The notes under the pieces: generated by a model
The model's database searches: none
Seen by the model: the letters and a program-made list of their open reading frames with translations, nothing else
What the model was told of the DNA's origin: nothing
Shown here: one piece after another, positions 10,965 through 22,639 of the stretch
Layout: each line of letters starts with the position of its first letter
Position numbering within the stretch: the stretch's first letter is position 1
Source of the DNA: Cynocephalus volans
Taxonomy: Eukaryota; Chordata; Mammalia; Dermoptera; Cynocephalidae
Length of the DNA: 64,000 nt
Direction of reading: 5' to 3'
Assembly: GCF_027409185.1 (NCBI RefSeq)
Contig: NC_084469.1
Location: 35,839,293 to 35,903,292, forward strand
Program-made: the position numbers and the translations under genes

Positions 10965-11130
10965 GGAAACCTCAGCACCATCTTTCACTCTCAAATCCAT
11001 TAGCATATGAGCTCCACAGGGTAGGGGTTTTAATCTGTTTTGTTCACCGCTGTGTCCTTAATGTCTACAGCATTGCTTAACACATAATAAATGCTCAATA
11101 AATATTTCATGAATGAATGACTCCACGCAG
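10965..11130 (+). mobile_element. L2 LINE 3' end
   Basis: The classic L2 terminus is visible: 'gagctccacagggtagggg', 'tgttcaccgctgtgtcc' and 'atgctcaataaatatttc' then 'tgaatgaatga'. Confidence 0.75.
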
Positions 11131-11204
11131 GGGCCAAGTCCTGTAACTTCTCCCTTTATAAATTATCTTCTACCTGTCATTCTCTGTCCATTCCCATTTT
11201 ATTA

Positions 11205-11735
11205 CTTGTGGTGAATGAAAGACGGTCACAAATTTTTGACATTGCTCCCATTGAAAAGTGAATGTATGTCTCAATCTTTAAATCTGGGTGGGGCTCTGTG
11301 ACGACTTGAACCAATAAATATGATGGAAGTGACGCTGTGCCAGTCTCCAGCCCCAGGACTTAAGAGATTGGCAATTTCCACTTCCTCTCTTAGAACCCTT
11401 GATCTTAGAGCCTTGGATTGCTGAAGAGGCCATGAAACTGTATGGAGAAAGAGAGAAGGGCTCAACTGAGCTTAGCCTTCCAGTCATTTCTTTCAAGAAG
11501 CCAGGATGTGAAGAAAGCTGTCTCAGACCCTCCAGATCTCCCCAGCCTACCAGCTGAATACCTCTGGATGACTCCAGGTAATGCTATATGGAACAGAAGA
11601 ACCACCCAGCTGAGCCCTACCCAAATTCCTAATGAGCAAAATTGTGAGATATGAATATAATAAAATCATTATTTTGAGCCATTAAATTTTAGGTGACATG
11701 TTAATACAGCAATAAATTACCAGAATATTACCCTA
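11205..11735 (-). mobile_element. MLT1-type LTR, antisense
   Basis: Antisense MLT1 features are visible: a 'ccagctgaataccctctgg' like segment, 'tgagccattaaattttaggt' and a degenerate terminus near 11735. It has no attached internal region. Divergence is high and the subfamily is unknown. Confidence 0.55.
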
Positions 11736-11789
11736 CTCAGGACCTTATAACTTGTTACCTAGAAAACTGATCCCTACCCTCTACACTGC

Positions 11790-12355
11790 TCAGATTAGTT
11801 TTCATGAAGAAACCATGTGGGGCTCCTGCTTAAAAAAATCATCTTCATCAACAGAATACAGCTCAACCTCTTTAGCTTAGCTCCACAGGCCTTCCAAGAT
11901 CTGTCTCTGAACCCAGCTTTCTAAGTTCTCCTATCCTTCCCTCACATGTCTTATGTTCCACCCAAACTTGGCTTTTGGCTGATCACCTTGACCCCATGAT
12001 TTTGATTGTGTTCTGCTTTCCCTCCTCCTGGATTGCCCCTCACATCATCCATTGTATGTCTACATCCTACTTGCTTTCCAACGATGTCCACAAATGTCAA
12101 TCTCCCTGGTAGAAATAATTTCTCTCTCCTGAATTTCCAAAGCATTTTATCTGTCCCTCTCATAAAACTTACACTTTCCTGCCTTGTTGACATTATAATT
12201 TGGAAACATGTCTTTAACATTCCTCATAGTTCAGGGAATCCTTGAAGGCAGGATTCACATCTTATCTACTTATTTAAAACCCATTATTGAAACTAGCAAA
12301 GATCCTGGTTCTTGTAGATCCTTAATAAATATTTATTGGACAAATAGGTAGATAA
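11790..12355 (+). mobile_element. L2 LINE 3' fragment
   Basis: The segment runs from a degenerate 'cctctttagcttagctcc' block to 'ccttaataaatatttattgg'. The order and spacing match an L2 3' end in sense direction. Confidence 0.6.
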
Positions 12356-12399
12356 ATGGATCAATCTTTGTGATCATGGCTCAGCAGCAATCACACTAC

Positions 12400-12560
12400 A
12401 CTCACATACCCTTATAAGCCACTGGTTTAGTTTTCTCATGTGTATGTTGGTGGAAATAACAATAATTATGATATCAGCCTCTCTTACAGGGTTGTTGAGA
12501 AGATCAAATGAGATGTGACAGTAAGAAGCACTAAATGCAAGGTATCCACATGGAATTAAA
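12400..12560 (+). mobile_element. MIR SINE fragment
   Basis: The words 'gttttctcatgtgtatg', 'cagggttgttgagaagatc' and 'aaatgagatgtgacag' mark the 3' half of a sense MIR. Confidence 0.65.
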
Positions 12561-12564
12561 TAAA

Positions 12565-13875
12565 GCCTATTTTTAGCAAAGGTGGCTGATATGACTACTT
12601 ACAATTCAGTATTAGCCATAGCAGGCCAAGAAATTCAGAGAAGGTTCAGGATGGTCCTCACTGCCACAACTTGGGGGAATACCAGGTATGCTGGGTAGGA
12701 CCAGAGCAACTCAAGGGACCACTGATCCAGCCATTGCTTCTTTCTTAACAAAACACTTGAGGGAAGAGGAGAAAACAGAACCCCACAGCTTCCTACTCTG
12801 ACTCCTTGGAGGTGCTTGGCTCCAGGGCCACCTTTTGCTGCCTGGGCTCCATCCCAATGGAAGGCTGAGGTGCCTTTGAGCAGCAGCCCTGTGGAATCTG
12901 GACTCTTGCTGTAGGTGAGGGAAATCCTTCTCACACCAGCTGAAACAGAAAAGAGAATCCATCAGTCCATGTGGGTTCTGGAAACTGCCTGGAAAGACAC
13001 TGTTTCAGGCCTGGCCGGACACATTTGCTAGAACCATGTCCCTGGACCTCGGGTTTTCTCTGTCAGTTTTTCAGTCTTCTCTCTTCTGTCTTGATTTCCT
13101 TCAGAGGCAGTCTCTCCCATGTGATAGCACAGATGGTCCCTCGCAGCCTCTCACTTACATCCTCCCAGTTAAGCAACCTCCCCGTGGAAAAAGTGCTTCT
13201 CTTTCCCAATAGTTCCAGAAAAAGTCTAGGAAATAGGACTCACTAGACACACAGGAGGCCTTTCCCTGAGCCAATCACTTGGCCAAGAGGATAGACTCTC
13301 CTGCAGCCAGAGACCCTGGGAGCTGGAGCTGGTGGTGGTGGGATAATCCTAAAGGAAGAGGATGGGGCTGTCACCAAAGGAGTGAGGAATGGAAGTTGGA
13401 TAGGGAAAACAACAGGTCCTGCCCTGCATGTCCTGGCAGGAGATACCAAGCTCTACATACACTTTTCCTTAAGCCTGGTGTAGGGTACCTGCTCTTTACT
13501 GGACCCTTTAATGAGAACTGTCCCAACAAGGACACAAGGTGTCCAGGGCCCACGAGAGCTCCACTCCACCAGCACTGCCCCCACCCCGTCTCTGCTCCTT
13601 GTCCAGACTGTCTCTGTTTTGCCCTTCCTCACCAGTCATGTCTTGCTCTCATCTTTCCTGATTCACTTTCTCTCTTGGTCCCCACGAGCATGAAACAAAA
13701 GAGCTATTGACTGCCACTTCCGTGCCCGACCCCACATGCACCATCACCATATACTTTCATCCTTGGGCTGCTAGCAGCCATCAGGCAGACGGTCTGTCTG
13801 AACATTAAAGAGATAAAGCTCTGATGACATTGCTTGAGCCCCCGAAGCCAGGCATACCTGAAGCCACTCTATCCT
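12565..13875. other. Unassigned sequence
   Basis: Several frames of 60-143 codons overlap on both strands. None has a recognisable domain, so I treat them as chance frames in GC-moderate sequence. Confidence 0.4.
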
Positions 13876-13876
13876 T

Positions 13877-14325
13877 CTGTTGTGTGTTGAATTGTGTCCC
13901 CTCAAAAGATATATTGAAGTCCTGTTACCTGTGAATATGACTGTATTTGGACATAGGGTCTTTGCAGATGAAATCAAGCTAAGATGAAGTTGTACTTGAT
14001 TACAGTGGGTCCTAATCCAATATGATGGGTGTCTTTAAAAGAAGAGAAAAAAAGACATGGAGACAGGCACACAGGGAGAACGTCATGTGAGGCAGAGACG
14101 GCAGTGATACGTTTAAAAGCCAAAGAATGCCCAGGATTGCTGGCAACACCAAAGCTGAGAGAAAGGCATGGAATGGGATCTCCCCGAAAGCCTCCAGAAG
14201 GAACCAACCCTGCTGACACCTTGATTTCAGACCTCAACCCTCCAGAACTGTGAGAAAATGAGTTTCTGTTGTTTTAAGCCACACGGGCTTGTAGTCATTT
14301 TGCGTTAGGAAATGAGTGCACCCTC
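13877..14325 (-). mobile_element. MLT1-type solo LTR, antisense
   Basis: It starts 'gtgtgttgaattgtgtcccc' and carries 'cctgtgaatatgactgtat', 'gtgggtcctaatccaat', 'agaactgtgagaaaatga' and 'gttttaagccac', the standard antisense MLT1 order. Length about 450 bp. Confidence 0.85.
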
Positions 14326-14589
14326 TTATTCTCCCCCATGTTTTGTAAGCCAATGAATTTCCTGGTTGCTTAAGCAAAATGATGTTTCTTTCACTCACAG
14401 GTAAGGTACTGAATAATACAACATGATAGCTACATTGTGCTATGTACGGGGGACGCAAGGACAGAGCAGGCCCTGTCCTACCTGTGAGTCACCCATCCCG
14501 TGGTACTAAGCCCAGCACCATCCAATGTTACTGGGACCAAAACCTGTGAGAGGGACAAAAAAGAAACTCAAAGTCATCCCAGGCACCGT

Positions 14590-14855
14590 TCAGACCCCCG
14601 GTGAAAACATTTGTGGCTTCCCACCTCGTACAGGATAAAGACCAAACTCCTTAGCCTGGCACTGAAGGTCTTAGCCTACATATCCATCATTGTTGCCCAG
14701 TATACTTGGCTCCGTCTTCCATTCCACCTCTTTTGCTCCAGTCACATCAAATTACTAATTACTCCCCAAAGACACCATATGCTTTTAAAAGTTGTTACGT
14801 TTGCTCCCAATAGCTGTCTGCATAGACCTGCCTCCTCCATCTCAAAGTAATAGCC
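14590..14855 (+). mobile_element. L2 LINE, first part of split copy
   Basis: The L2 block 'aggataaagaccaaactcc' and 'cactgaaggtcttagcc' is clear. The element is interrupted by the MLT1 LTR at 14856 and resumes at 15330. Confidence 0.75.
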
Positions 14856-15329
14856 ATCTGTATTAGCTTCCTAGGGCTGCCATAACAAATTACCAGAAAC
14901 CAGGGGACTTAAACCAACAGAAATTCATTCTCTGTCAGTTCTGGAGGCTGGAAGTTTGAAATCAGGTGTCGGAAAGGTCATGCACTCTGTGAAGGCTCAG
15001 GGGAGGAGGCTTCCGTGCGTCTTCCTAGTTTCTGGTGGCTGCCAGCAATCTACGGCATTCCTAGGCTTGTAGACATATCACTCCAATCTCTGCCTCTGTT
15101 GTCATGTGGCAGTCTACCTGCATCTGTGTGTGTCCATGTCCAAATTTCCCTCTAGGTAAAAGGGCAACCAGTCACCGGCTTAGGGCCCACCCTAATCCAG
15201 TATGACCCTCATTTTAACCTGACTGCATCTGCAAAGACCCTATTTCCAAATAAGGTCATATTCACAGGTATTGGAGGTTAGGACTTGAACAAATCCCTCT
15301 GGGGGGACACCATTTAACTCATAACATCG
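14856..15329 (+). mobile_element. MLT1-type solo LTR inside L2
   Basis: It starts 'tgtattagcttcctagggct' and carries 'tctggaggctggaagtttga', 'catctgcaaagaccctattt' and 'aaggtcatattcacagg', all standard MLT1 blocks. Its insertion splits an L2 whose two halves lie either side. Confidence 0.85.
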
Positions 15330-15590
15330 TCTTTCAAGGCCCAGCTCAAGTGCCACCTCCTGCAGGAAGCCTCCATCACCTACCTACAGCACGAATGTCT
15401 AGTGCTTCCAAGCTCTGCTGCAATCTTATCACCTTTGGCTTTGCAGTAGAGACACTTGTGAACTTACTGACTTAGAGCTTTTGAATGACAGGACTGGAAT
15501 TCAAGTCTTGTCTGTCTGGTCCAGTGCCCTGGGTCAGTACCTATTCTGCTCATTAGAAAATAGTCTATAAATGTTTGTCATTTTGAATTG
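15330..15590 (+). mobile_element. L2 LINE, second part of split copy
   Basis: The segment 'tttcaaggcccagctcaagt' and 'gccacctcctgcaggaagcc' is the L2 region that normally follows the block ending at 14855. Confidence 0.75.
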
Positions 15591-15594
15591 AACT

Positions 15595-16525
15595 GATAAG
15601 GAAAAAAGAGATAAGGTGAGCGAGACAGTAGCTGTATGGTGCATTTTGGAATGGTTTTCAAGCCATTAGAAGAAAGAGAATGAAATTAAAGTTGTCCTAA
15701 AAAGACCTGAAATACGATCACAGGTTTCTCCATCCTTCTTCTGCAGGTCACCCTCCCCAGTTCCCCACTTGCAATGGTCACAATTTTGGTTTCTTGCATC
15801 CTCTGGAGAAGAGAGCTTTAAAATGCTCTGAGGGGCTGAGAAGAGTCTTAGAGACCCAAGAATGGCCCTGCCAGTGGCCACTCTGGCCTTGAGGCTCAGG
15901 GATGGTGAAAGATCTCCTCTCCCTCTGATCAGGTGACAGCCTTAGCTCCAGCCTCTGACTGTCTCATTGAAAATCAAAAACCAAACACACACTTTGTCAG
16001 ACCCCCTGATGGGGCAGTCTGGGTCCCCATCAAGCTTCCTTCGTGGAAAAGTTGTTGGCCAGGAACCATGCCAGCTGGCCCCGAGCCTGGGTTCGCTCCC
16101 TCCGTGGGCTGAGCATCAAACAGAAATGGAGCTATTGCCGTCTGCTTCGAGACAAGCGAGTTAAGAATAACTTTGCAGAGGCTGAGCTTTACAGGACTAG
16201 TCATCCTGAAACAGCTGAGACATGATCACCCATTACTTTGATGCCTGTCTTTCAGGGAGAGGCTTCCAGAAACTGGCCTAGGAAAACCTGGCAGTATTTA
16301 TTCCTCTTCATTAGAATGCTTCAAAGAGACCCCAAATCAGGCTTTGAGGCCCAGGTTCCAACCATTTCTTAGTCTGGGTTCCTCCCTGGTGTTTTGGTGG
16401 TTCTTGCCAAATCGGGCAATTCCTGATGGAGGGACTGTTTCTAAAATAGGGTCTGAGAGCAACTAGCCTTCTTAGGAAAACCACCAAATAAATTCAAGAG
16501 GAAAAAAGAAGCATTAATGATAGCC
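15595..16525. other. Unassigned sequence
   Basis: No gene or repeat recognised. Confidence 0.4.
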
Positions 16526-16529
16526 CTTA

Positions 16530-16601
16530 TGTTGTACTTATATGGCCTTACTAGGTGCTGTTTGAGGCAATTTACATAGGTAGGTACTGCAGTAGACAAT
16601 A
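16530..16601 (-). mobile_element. MIR SINE fragment, antisense
   Basis: A 'taggtgctgtttgaggcaat' and 'aggtaggtactgcagtag' order fits the 5' part of an antisense MIR. The adjoining miniature transposon splits it; 'ttattgtcccc' resumes at about 16706. Confidence 0.55.
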
Positions 16602-16705
16602 CGAAGGCACTTCGAAAAGTTCATGGAAAGATTTGTATTATCTTTCAATTCTATTTCTCCATGAACTTTTTGCATTATTTCAAATAATGCAAATAACCCT
16701 TGCAT
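16602..16705 (+). mobile_element. TA-flanked miniature transposon, copy 2
   Basis: The left end 'cgaaggcacttcgaaaagtt' and the shared middle 'gatttgtattatcttt' match the other copies. The right end after 'ccatgaactttttg' is replaced or extended by about 35 bp of 'cattatttcaaataatgc' type sequence. TA flanks lie at 16600-16601 and 16706-16707. Confidence 0.65.
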
Positions 16706-16759
16706 TATTGTCCCCAATATTTTCTGCATCTCTTTGTGGGAGAATTCTATCTCCCCATC

Positions 16760-17032
16760 ATGTTGACATCAAACTTTAGCCAAGAAACTGGCTTTGGCCA
16801 ACGAAATGTAAACAAAAGTCATACACAAGACTATTTCAAAAAGTTTGTGGGAAAATAGAATTGGAAGATAACACAAATCTACGAATCTTTCTGTGAACTT
16901 TTTGAGGTACCTGTGTGTGTCATTTTCAAGAAGAAGCTTATATGAGCTATTGCATGTGGACACCATCAGCCACTCTTTTCCAGCTGCCCTAACACCAGTG
17001 ATGCTCTGAATAAAGGCTGCTCTTTCAGTGTG
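16760..17032 (-). mobile_element. MLT1-type LTR remnant, first part
   Basis: A degenerate antisense MLT1: 'tttggccaacgaaatgta', 'agctattgcatgtggacac' and 'gctctgaataaaggctgc'. It is interrupted by the miniature transposon at 16824 and by an MST-like LTR at 17033, and resumes at 17455. Confidence 0.6.
16824..16918 (-). mobile_element. TA-flanked miniature transposon, copy 3 (reverse)
   Basis: The middle 'aattggaagataacacaaat' is the reverse complement of the core in copies 1, 2 and 4. The ends 'ctatttcaaaaagtttgtgg' and 'tgaactttttgaggtacc' form terminal inverted repeats. The flanks are TA on the left and a probable TG-mutated site on the right. Confidence 0.65.
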
Positions 17033-17454
17033 TGTAGTGGATTGAATTATGTCCCCCCAAAACTCACTGAAGCTTGAATTGTGTCCCTCAAGTTTTATGT
17101 ATTAGAAACTTGGTCCCCACTGTGACTGTTAAGGGGGCGGGAAATCCCATTTTGGTAATTGAAAGGTAGAGCCTTTGAAAAGGTGATTAGATTGTAGGAC
17201 CATGCTGTAATGAATGGATTAAAAATGGTGGTCAGGGGTGTGGTTTGGAGGGCTTTAAAAGGAGAGTGAATGAGGAGGTTGGTCTCTCTCCACTTCCGCC
17301 ATCTTGCAACGTGAGACCCCCTGGGTCACTGTCGCCACCACCAGATGGACTTTGGACTTCCCAGCCTCCGAAACTGTAAGCAGTAAATTTCATTTTCTTA
17401 TAAACCACCCAGTTCCGTGTCTTTTGTTATAAGTAACAGAATTGGACTAATACA
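17033..17454 (-). mobile_element. MST-like solo LTR, antisense
   Basis: The reverse complement begins 'tgtattagtccaattctgtt' and ends 'caatccactaca', matching the LTRs at 6567, 9593 and 63265. Length is 422 bp. The flanks 'gtgtg' and 'ctctg' match at only three of five positions, so the duplication has decayed or is misplaced. Confidence 0.8.
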
Positions 17455-17582
17455 CTCTGGTCCTGAAGGGAAGAGCCAAAGCCAACCTGTGATGGACATG
17501 TAACATATAAGCAAGAAATAAATCTTAGTTGTTGTAAGCCACTGAATTTTTGGAGTTGTTATTGCAGAATAACTTAGACTAA
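17455..17582 (-). mobile_element. MLT1-type LTR remnant, second part
   Basis: The segment 'gatggacatgtaacatataa' then 'gttgtaagccactgaatttt' is the expected continuation of the MLT1 begun at 16760. Confidence 0.65.
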
Positions 17583-17589
17583 GCTGGCT

Positions 17590-17745
17590 AGTATCATCAT
17601 TCCCATTTCACAGAGGAGAGAACCAAGGCACCCAGAGATTGTGCAGCTTGCCCAGAGTCATACAACCAGCAAGTGGATGAACCCGGATTCAAAGCCAGGC
17701 AGCCTTGGCTTCAGAGTCTGTGCTTTCAAGCACTTCACTATATTG
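17590..17745 (-). mobile_element. MIR SINE, antisense
   Basis: Antisense MIR core and head: 'attcccatttcacagagga', 'gcttgcccagagtcatac' and 'cccggattcaaagccaggca', ending 'ttcactatattgcctc'. Confidence 0.85.
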
Positions 17746-17749
17746 CCTC

Positions 17750-19985
17750 GGAAAGTGCCTTTGCTGTTTTCCTTGGAAACTTCTTTAGCTGGCAACATTC
17801 CTCACTACGCCGTTTTTCTTCCTTTCCCATGGAGGTAACCGAGAACAGTCGCAGATCATTTGCTCTTCAGTAGGTAGAGTACACCAGGTAGACAGACTCC
17901 GTATAATAAAACATAACTGGTTATTGAATGAGCCAGACGCATTGCTATGCCAAGAAGGAAGCTACTTTTTTTTTACACACCACAATCTTGCAGGAATTAA
18001 ACTATTCATCATTAGAGATTTAAAAACTGTGATCAAACTTAATATCAAAACTCCAGCCTCTCAAACATTTGAGAGCTGCTCTCCTGCCCCAGGTTTGGAA
18101 ATTTGCAGCAGGGAAGGGAGTCAAGGTTGGCTTCCTCCTCATTTTTCTATGGTTCTCTTCCACACCTCCTCCACTCAGGGGGTGGTTCTAATTTTAGTTT
18201 TCTGAGGACCCTTCACACAGTTTTCCCTAGTGGCTGTACTAATTCACATTCCCACTATCCATGTAGAAGTGTTCCCTTTTCTCCTCATGCAGAACTGGGC
18301 CTGGGGGAACTGCAGGAGAGTCCTGGTTTCCTTGGTCCATCTCTGACTTGCTGGCTTTAGGGGACCTCAGTCAGCGTGTGGTGAAGATTTGGCCCCAGCA
18401 GCCTTTCCTGGATCTTTTGAGTTCTGTTCCCAGTCTTAGACATGACTACATCAAACATCTCCCCAGAAGAAACAATAATTTTAGAAGTAGGGCTGTGATG
18501 CAGCCCTGCCCCAGGGTATGACATCCATTTACACTGTCATGCAGAGAAGAGCAGAGCAGCCCCATTCCACAACTGGATGTTTACTTTGCTTTTACAGCAT
18601 CAAAGGCCCATTAATATATTTTCTCTAAATCAACACTGCAAGTTGCCCTCAGGTGAAAATTCCAGCCTCCACCAAAACATCAGGACCACTTGTGCATTTA
18701 AAATGTTTCCTATGCAGAATCCCTCAATTTCATAAAATCTAGGGTGTCATTCTTAGCCAGGACCTCAGCCCTGTGCATACCACTGGGGATTCATCCCATT
18801 GATAGATCTGAAATCTTTGAATGCCTTGCTAGGTTTTTTGGTTCAAAACGTGATGATGCTTCAATTATGCAACTCTTCTGGCCCTGAATTCTTCTAAAAC
18901 AAATGGGCTTTCCAGATAACTGAAGCTTATCTTTACAACAACCAGCATTTTGTTTATTTTGTCCATTTTGATCCGAATCTGTCAAAAATGTCACAGCACA
19001 GTACTACCCCTGCTTTTCTTAGTTCTTCATCTTCTTTGTTCTCAGACTACCAGATGGTTTGATGCTGCTGCTAATGTGTCTGTCTCTAGCCCCCTCCCCA
19101 CTTTTTATTCACTGTTGAGAAGGATGTGTTAAAAAAGCATAAATAGAATCTCTGGGTCTAAAGACTTTTCTTACAACTAAAGCTCTTGCCTTTAGTGCAG
19201 GACTTTGTGAAGGTTATTCCAGGGACTCAAAGGGTTTGTTTCGCTTTCATGGCTTAATTTTAGATTTTCATCGTTCTGAAAGGTTAAGATTTCTTCCCTT
19301 CTGGATCAGTGGGATGTTATTATAATGCACTGTGCAAGTTCCTTTAGAACGAGCTATGGCAAGCTATCCAAGTTAGAGCTGTTGCTAAGGAAACCAGGCA
19401 AAGCTTGCTTAATGTATAAACCTGGTTATTATATTTAAAATTCAAGGAGCAGCCAGAGATTCCTACTGCGAGAGGGAAGACTCTGCTTTTGAAGAGGAAA
19501 GTGGAAAAGTACTCATGTCCCCCAGGGAAAGGGTAATTCCTGAGATTTGTCCTCAGTGGCCTGGAGACAAACTCTTTCTTTTGTGTTTTTAATGGTGGAA
19601 GAAAAGGAAAGCTGCTCTTCCCGGAGAAAAATGGTAGAGGAAATACAGCAACTCTCTCCCTCATAAGCCATTAGGCTGATCCGGGAGGGGGAGGCCAAAA
19701 GAGTGCAAGGAGGTCCACAACTGTGACACCAGCTCTAGTGACCAAAGAACAACTGGGAGAGCTAGCTCTCCAGGAAGTGTTTGGATCCTTAAGCACACAG
19801 GCAAAGAAAGAGCTAAATGTTGTCTTCCCACATAAATGTAAATAGGTTAAAAAATTAAAACGTTGAGATTGAAGGACAGAGACATTAAGTTATCCGTGTG
19901 GCATGCTAATATCTCCTTCCCAGATTCCTCCTCGCCCCCCACCCAGACCCTTCACCCTCTACCCTGATGCTGTGCTTCTGTGGGA
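17750..19985. other. Unassigned sequence, no gene seen
   Basis: This is one of the longest stretches without a recognised element. Short overlapping frames on both strands show no domain. It may be unique intergenic or intronic DNA. Confidence 0.45.
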
Positions 19986-19989
19986 GGGT

Positions 19990-20110
19990 GACCACATCAG
20001 GTCAAAGAATCTTAGATTTCAAAAGATCATCCAGTTTATCATACTTATTTAACCGTTGCAGAAACTGGGGCCCACAGAGGTCAGGGAGGAATCGGAGTCC
20101 TAACTCCTAA
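19990..20110 (-). mobile_element. Possible MIR trace, antisense
   Basis: A 'ttgcagaaactggggcccac' and 'agaggtcagggagg' order resembles an antisense MIR core. Weak. Confidence 0.4.
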
Positions 20111-20319
20111 TCGAGGATGTTTTCCCACCTCATTATTCAGGGCAGGAATATCCCTAGAAAATTCAGGAATTGTCTCACTTAATTGTGCCCCCTCAGGGCG
20201 ATAAACAACGTTTCCACAGTGTGTTCCACAGAAAATAAATAGCTAGCCCAAGAGAGGCTCCATCATCTAGACATTTTCACTTCTGAATTGAAAGCAGAGA
20301 CTCGAACACATCTGTGTAC

Positions 20320-20785
20320 GCTCCTGTCCACAGCAGCACTATTTGCAACAGCCAAAAGGTGGAAGCAACCCACGTGTCCACCAGTACATGAATGGAAACA
20401 CACAGTGCAGGGTATACATACAGCCTTAAAAGGAAGGAAATTCTGACACATGCTGCAACACGGATGAGCCTTCAAGATATTATGCTAAGTGAAATAAACC
20501 CGACATAAAAGGACAAATATTGTATGATTCCACTTATATGGGGTAGCTAGAGTCATCAAATAATTCATAGACGGAAAGTGGAGTGGTGGTTGCCAGGGGC
20601 TGGGGAGGGGGGAATGGGAAGTTATTGTTTAATGGGTACAGAGTTTCAGTTTCGGAAGTAGAGACAGTTCTGAAAATGGGTGATGGTGATGGCTGCACAA
20701 CAGTGAGAACATGCTTAATGCCACCGAATGGTAAACTTTATGATATATATATATATATCCATATATATCCACAATAAAAAAAGGA
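20320..20785 (+). mobile_element. L1M 3' UTR, sense
   Basis: The L1M 3' tail is clear: 'gcaacagccaaaaggtggaa', 'atgctaagtgaaataaaccc', 'gtatgattccacttatatg' and 'ggttgccaggggctgg'. It ends in an A/G-rich tail that leads directly into the CA microsatellite. No ORF2 is attached, so the insertion is 5'-truncated. Confidence 0.9.
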
Positions 20786-20810
20786 GGAAAAAAAGAGAGA
20801 AAGAGAGATG

Positions 20811-20812
<2 letters not shown>

Positions 20813-20870
<58 letters not shown>
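20813..20870. repeat. (CA)29 microsatellite
   Basis: An uninterrupted run of 29 CA units. It is likely to be length-polymorphic. It lies just after the purine-rich tail of the L1 fragment, a common birthplace of microsatellites. Confidence 0.97.
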
Positions 20871-20872
<2 letters not shown>

Positions 20873-21129
20873 CAAGTCACAGTGCACATTTCATAAAAGA
20901 CTCAGAGAAGTCCTAAATCAAAGACCGTTTAATTTGATTTAATCAAGCATTTCCTCAACTGGAAACAGAACTCTTTTTATTTTCTTGGAACACTATTAAC
21001 AGCCCACGTCCATGGTGCACCCTTTAGGAAATACTGATAAAAGCTTTACACTGCTCAAAGCATTTCTTCTGCTAGTTAGCTCACTGCTTACTTCTTGGAA
21101 GCCTAAAAGAAAGTCCGTAATATTTATTG

Positions 21130-21290
21130 ACTACTGAACAATCAATGAGCTTATTAATCGTCCCCATTTTACTGGTGAGGAAACTGGGCCCAGAAATGTC
21201 AAGCCCTGGCTCAAGACCCCACAAAGTTACTCTGTCAAGGTCAGTGGTCCAGCCAAGTCAGAACCTGCTTCCTAAACCATGTACTGGGCT
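21130..21290 (-). mobile_element. MIR SINE, antisense
   Basis: The antisense core 'ccccattttactggtgagga' followed by 'aactgggcccagaaatgtc' and a degenerate head is present. Confidence 0.75.
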
Positions 21291-21519
21291 GTGCCCCTCA
21301 AACTCAGTGCTACTCCCCTGCTGCCTCTTTTGGGTACCCAGAGGTGTGAGCAACTTCATCGAAGACCCTTAGGGCCCTGGGGCTGCTGAACAGCAGGTTG
21401 GGGACACCAGAGGGGACAAAAAACTTAGGCATTGCAGACTCTTTAAAGGCCAGTGCTATAAGCCTCAGTCTCCCTTTTCTCCAAAATAGGGCTAGAGGAG
21501 TTTAGAGATGTCCTGTCAC

Positions 21520-21680
21520 CTACCAGCAATTCCTGAATTTTCCTGATGCGAGAGACTCATCTGGGATACATATTAAAATACAGACTCCCAGGCCTTTTCC
21601 TGGGAGATTCTGGGGTCTGGGGTAGAACTTGGGAAGGATTTTTTTTAACAAGCATCCCCAGGTATCTTATTTTGGAGGAA
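21520..21680 (+). mobile_element. MER5-like hAT relic
   Basis: The order 'actcatctgggatacatatt', 'aaaatacagactcccaggcc' and 'aacaagcatccccagg' resembles MER5A, a non-autonomous Charlie-group element. Confidence 0.6.
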
Positions 21681-21689
21681 GTGTGAGTA

Positions 21690-22635
21690 TCCCAGACCTT
21701 AACACTAAAAGAGACCTCGACAGAACACCCTCTGGCTTAGCTCTCTGCTCCATGGGTAACACAGCTGGGGCCCAACAGAGCTGTTGTGATTGTCCAACTT
21801 TTGCTAATGGCTTTAAAAACAGAAACGAAAGCAAATATTCATTTCCTTGAGGAAAGAAGCAGATCTGTCATTTTTAAAATAAAAATTGATCTCTGTGCTC
21901 CTCTCCATTCATCCCAGCTCACCCTACCCATTCCATCCCTCCCTGCCCAGTGGAGACCATTCTTCTATGGGTTCTCCTGCCCTTGTCCTGTTCATTTGGG
22001 CAGATCTGCCCATGATGGAAAATGTCCCGGCTGCCATCTCCTTCGCTAGAGACCCAAGTCTGACTCCAGTGTTCACTCATGCTCCTTTCTGAGTGTTGAT
22101 GGAGACCAAATGGTGTTTGGCTTTCCCTGCCCACCCACTTCCCTCTGAGCACTCAAACTATCTCAGGCTTGAACTATGCTGCAAGAGGAAGCTGGCGGCC
22201 TGAGCTCTCCTCCCCAAGGAGCTTACCCTCTCCCTCCCTGGCTGGAGAACCTGCCGCCCCAGTATGAGACAGATGAGCCGAGACAAGGCTGGGCACACAC
22301 ACAGCATTCCATCGTCACTTGGCAGGTCCTTGTCTAAGAGCAGATGGAAAAGTCTGTGGACACTCAATTCCCTAAATTCCTTTTCTGAGAGCTCTACCCT
22401 GTCTCAGCCCCAATAAATTAGAGTCTTTTCAATCTAGTTAAAACCCAGCTCCTTCCCACCCATATATACCCAGGAAGGGACATCCAAGACAGCAATAGGC
22501 CATTGGCTATATTGTTGTCTGCCCTGCTTCTCTGTTGAGGCAGATACTCCTAATGAGGAGGGCCCAAGGCCATGCTTCTCTGTTTATGGGGGTCTTACTG
22601 GCCACAGGCTCACCCCAAGGGGCGTCAATGCTAGT
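21690..22635. other. Unassigned sequence
   Basis: Moderately GC-rich. No gene or repeat recognised. Confidence 0.4.
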
Positions 22636-22639
22636 CCTT

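Noticed and set aside
13279-13710. 143-codon plus-strand open frame
   Set aside because: Antisense and shifted frames of similar length are present; no domain visible.
20728-20916. Open frame rich in His-Thr repeats
   Set aside because: It is a translation of the (CA)n microsatellite.
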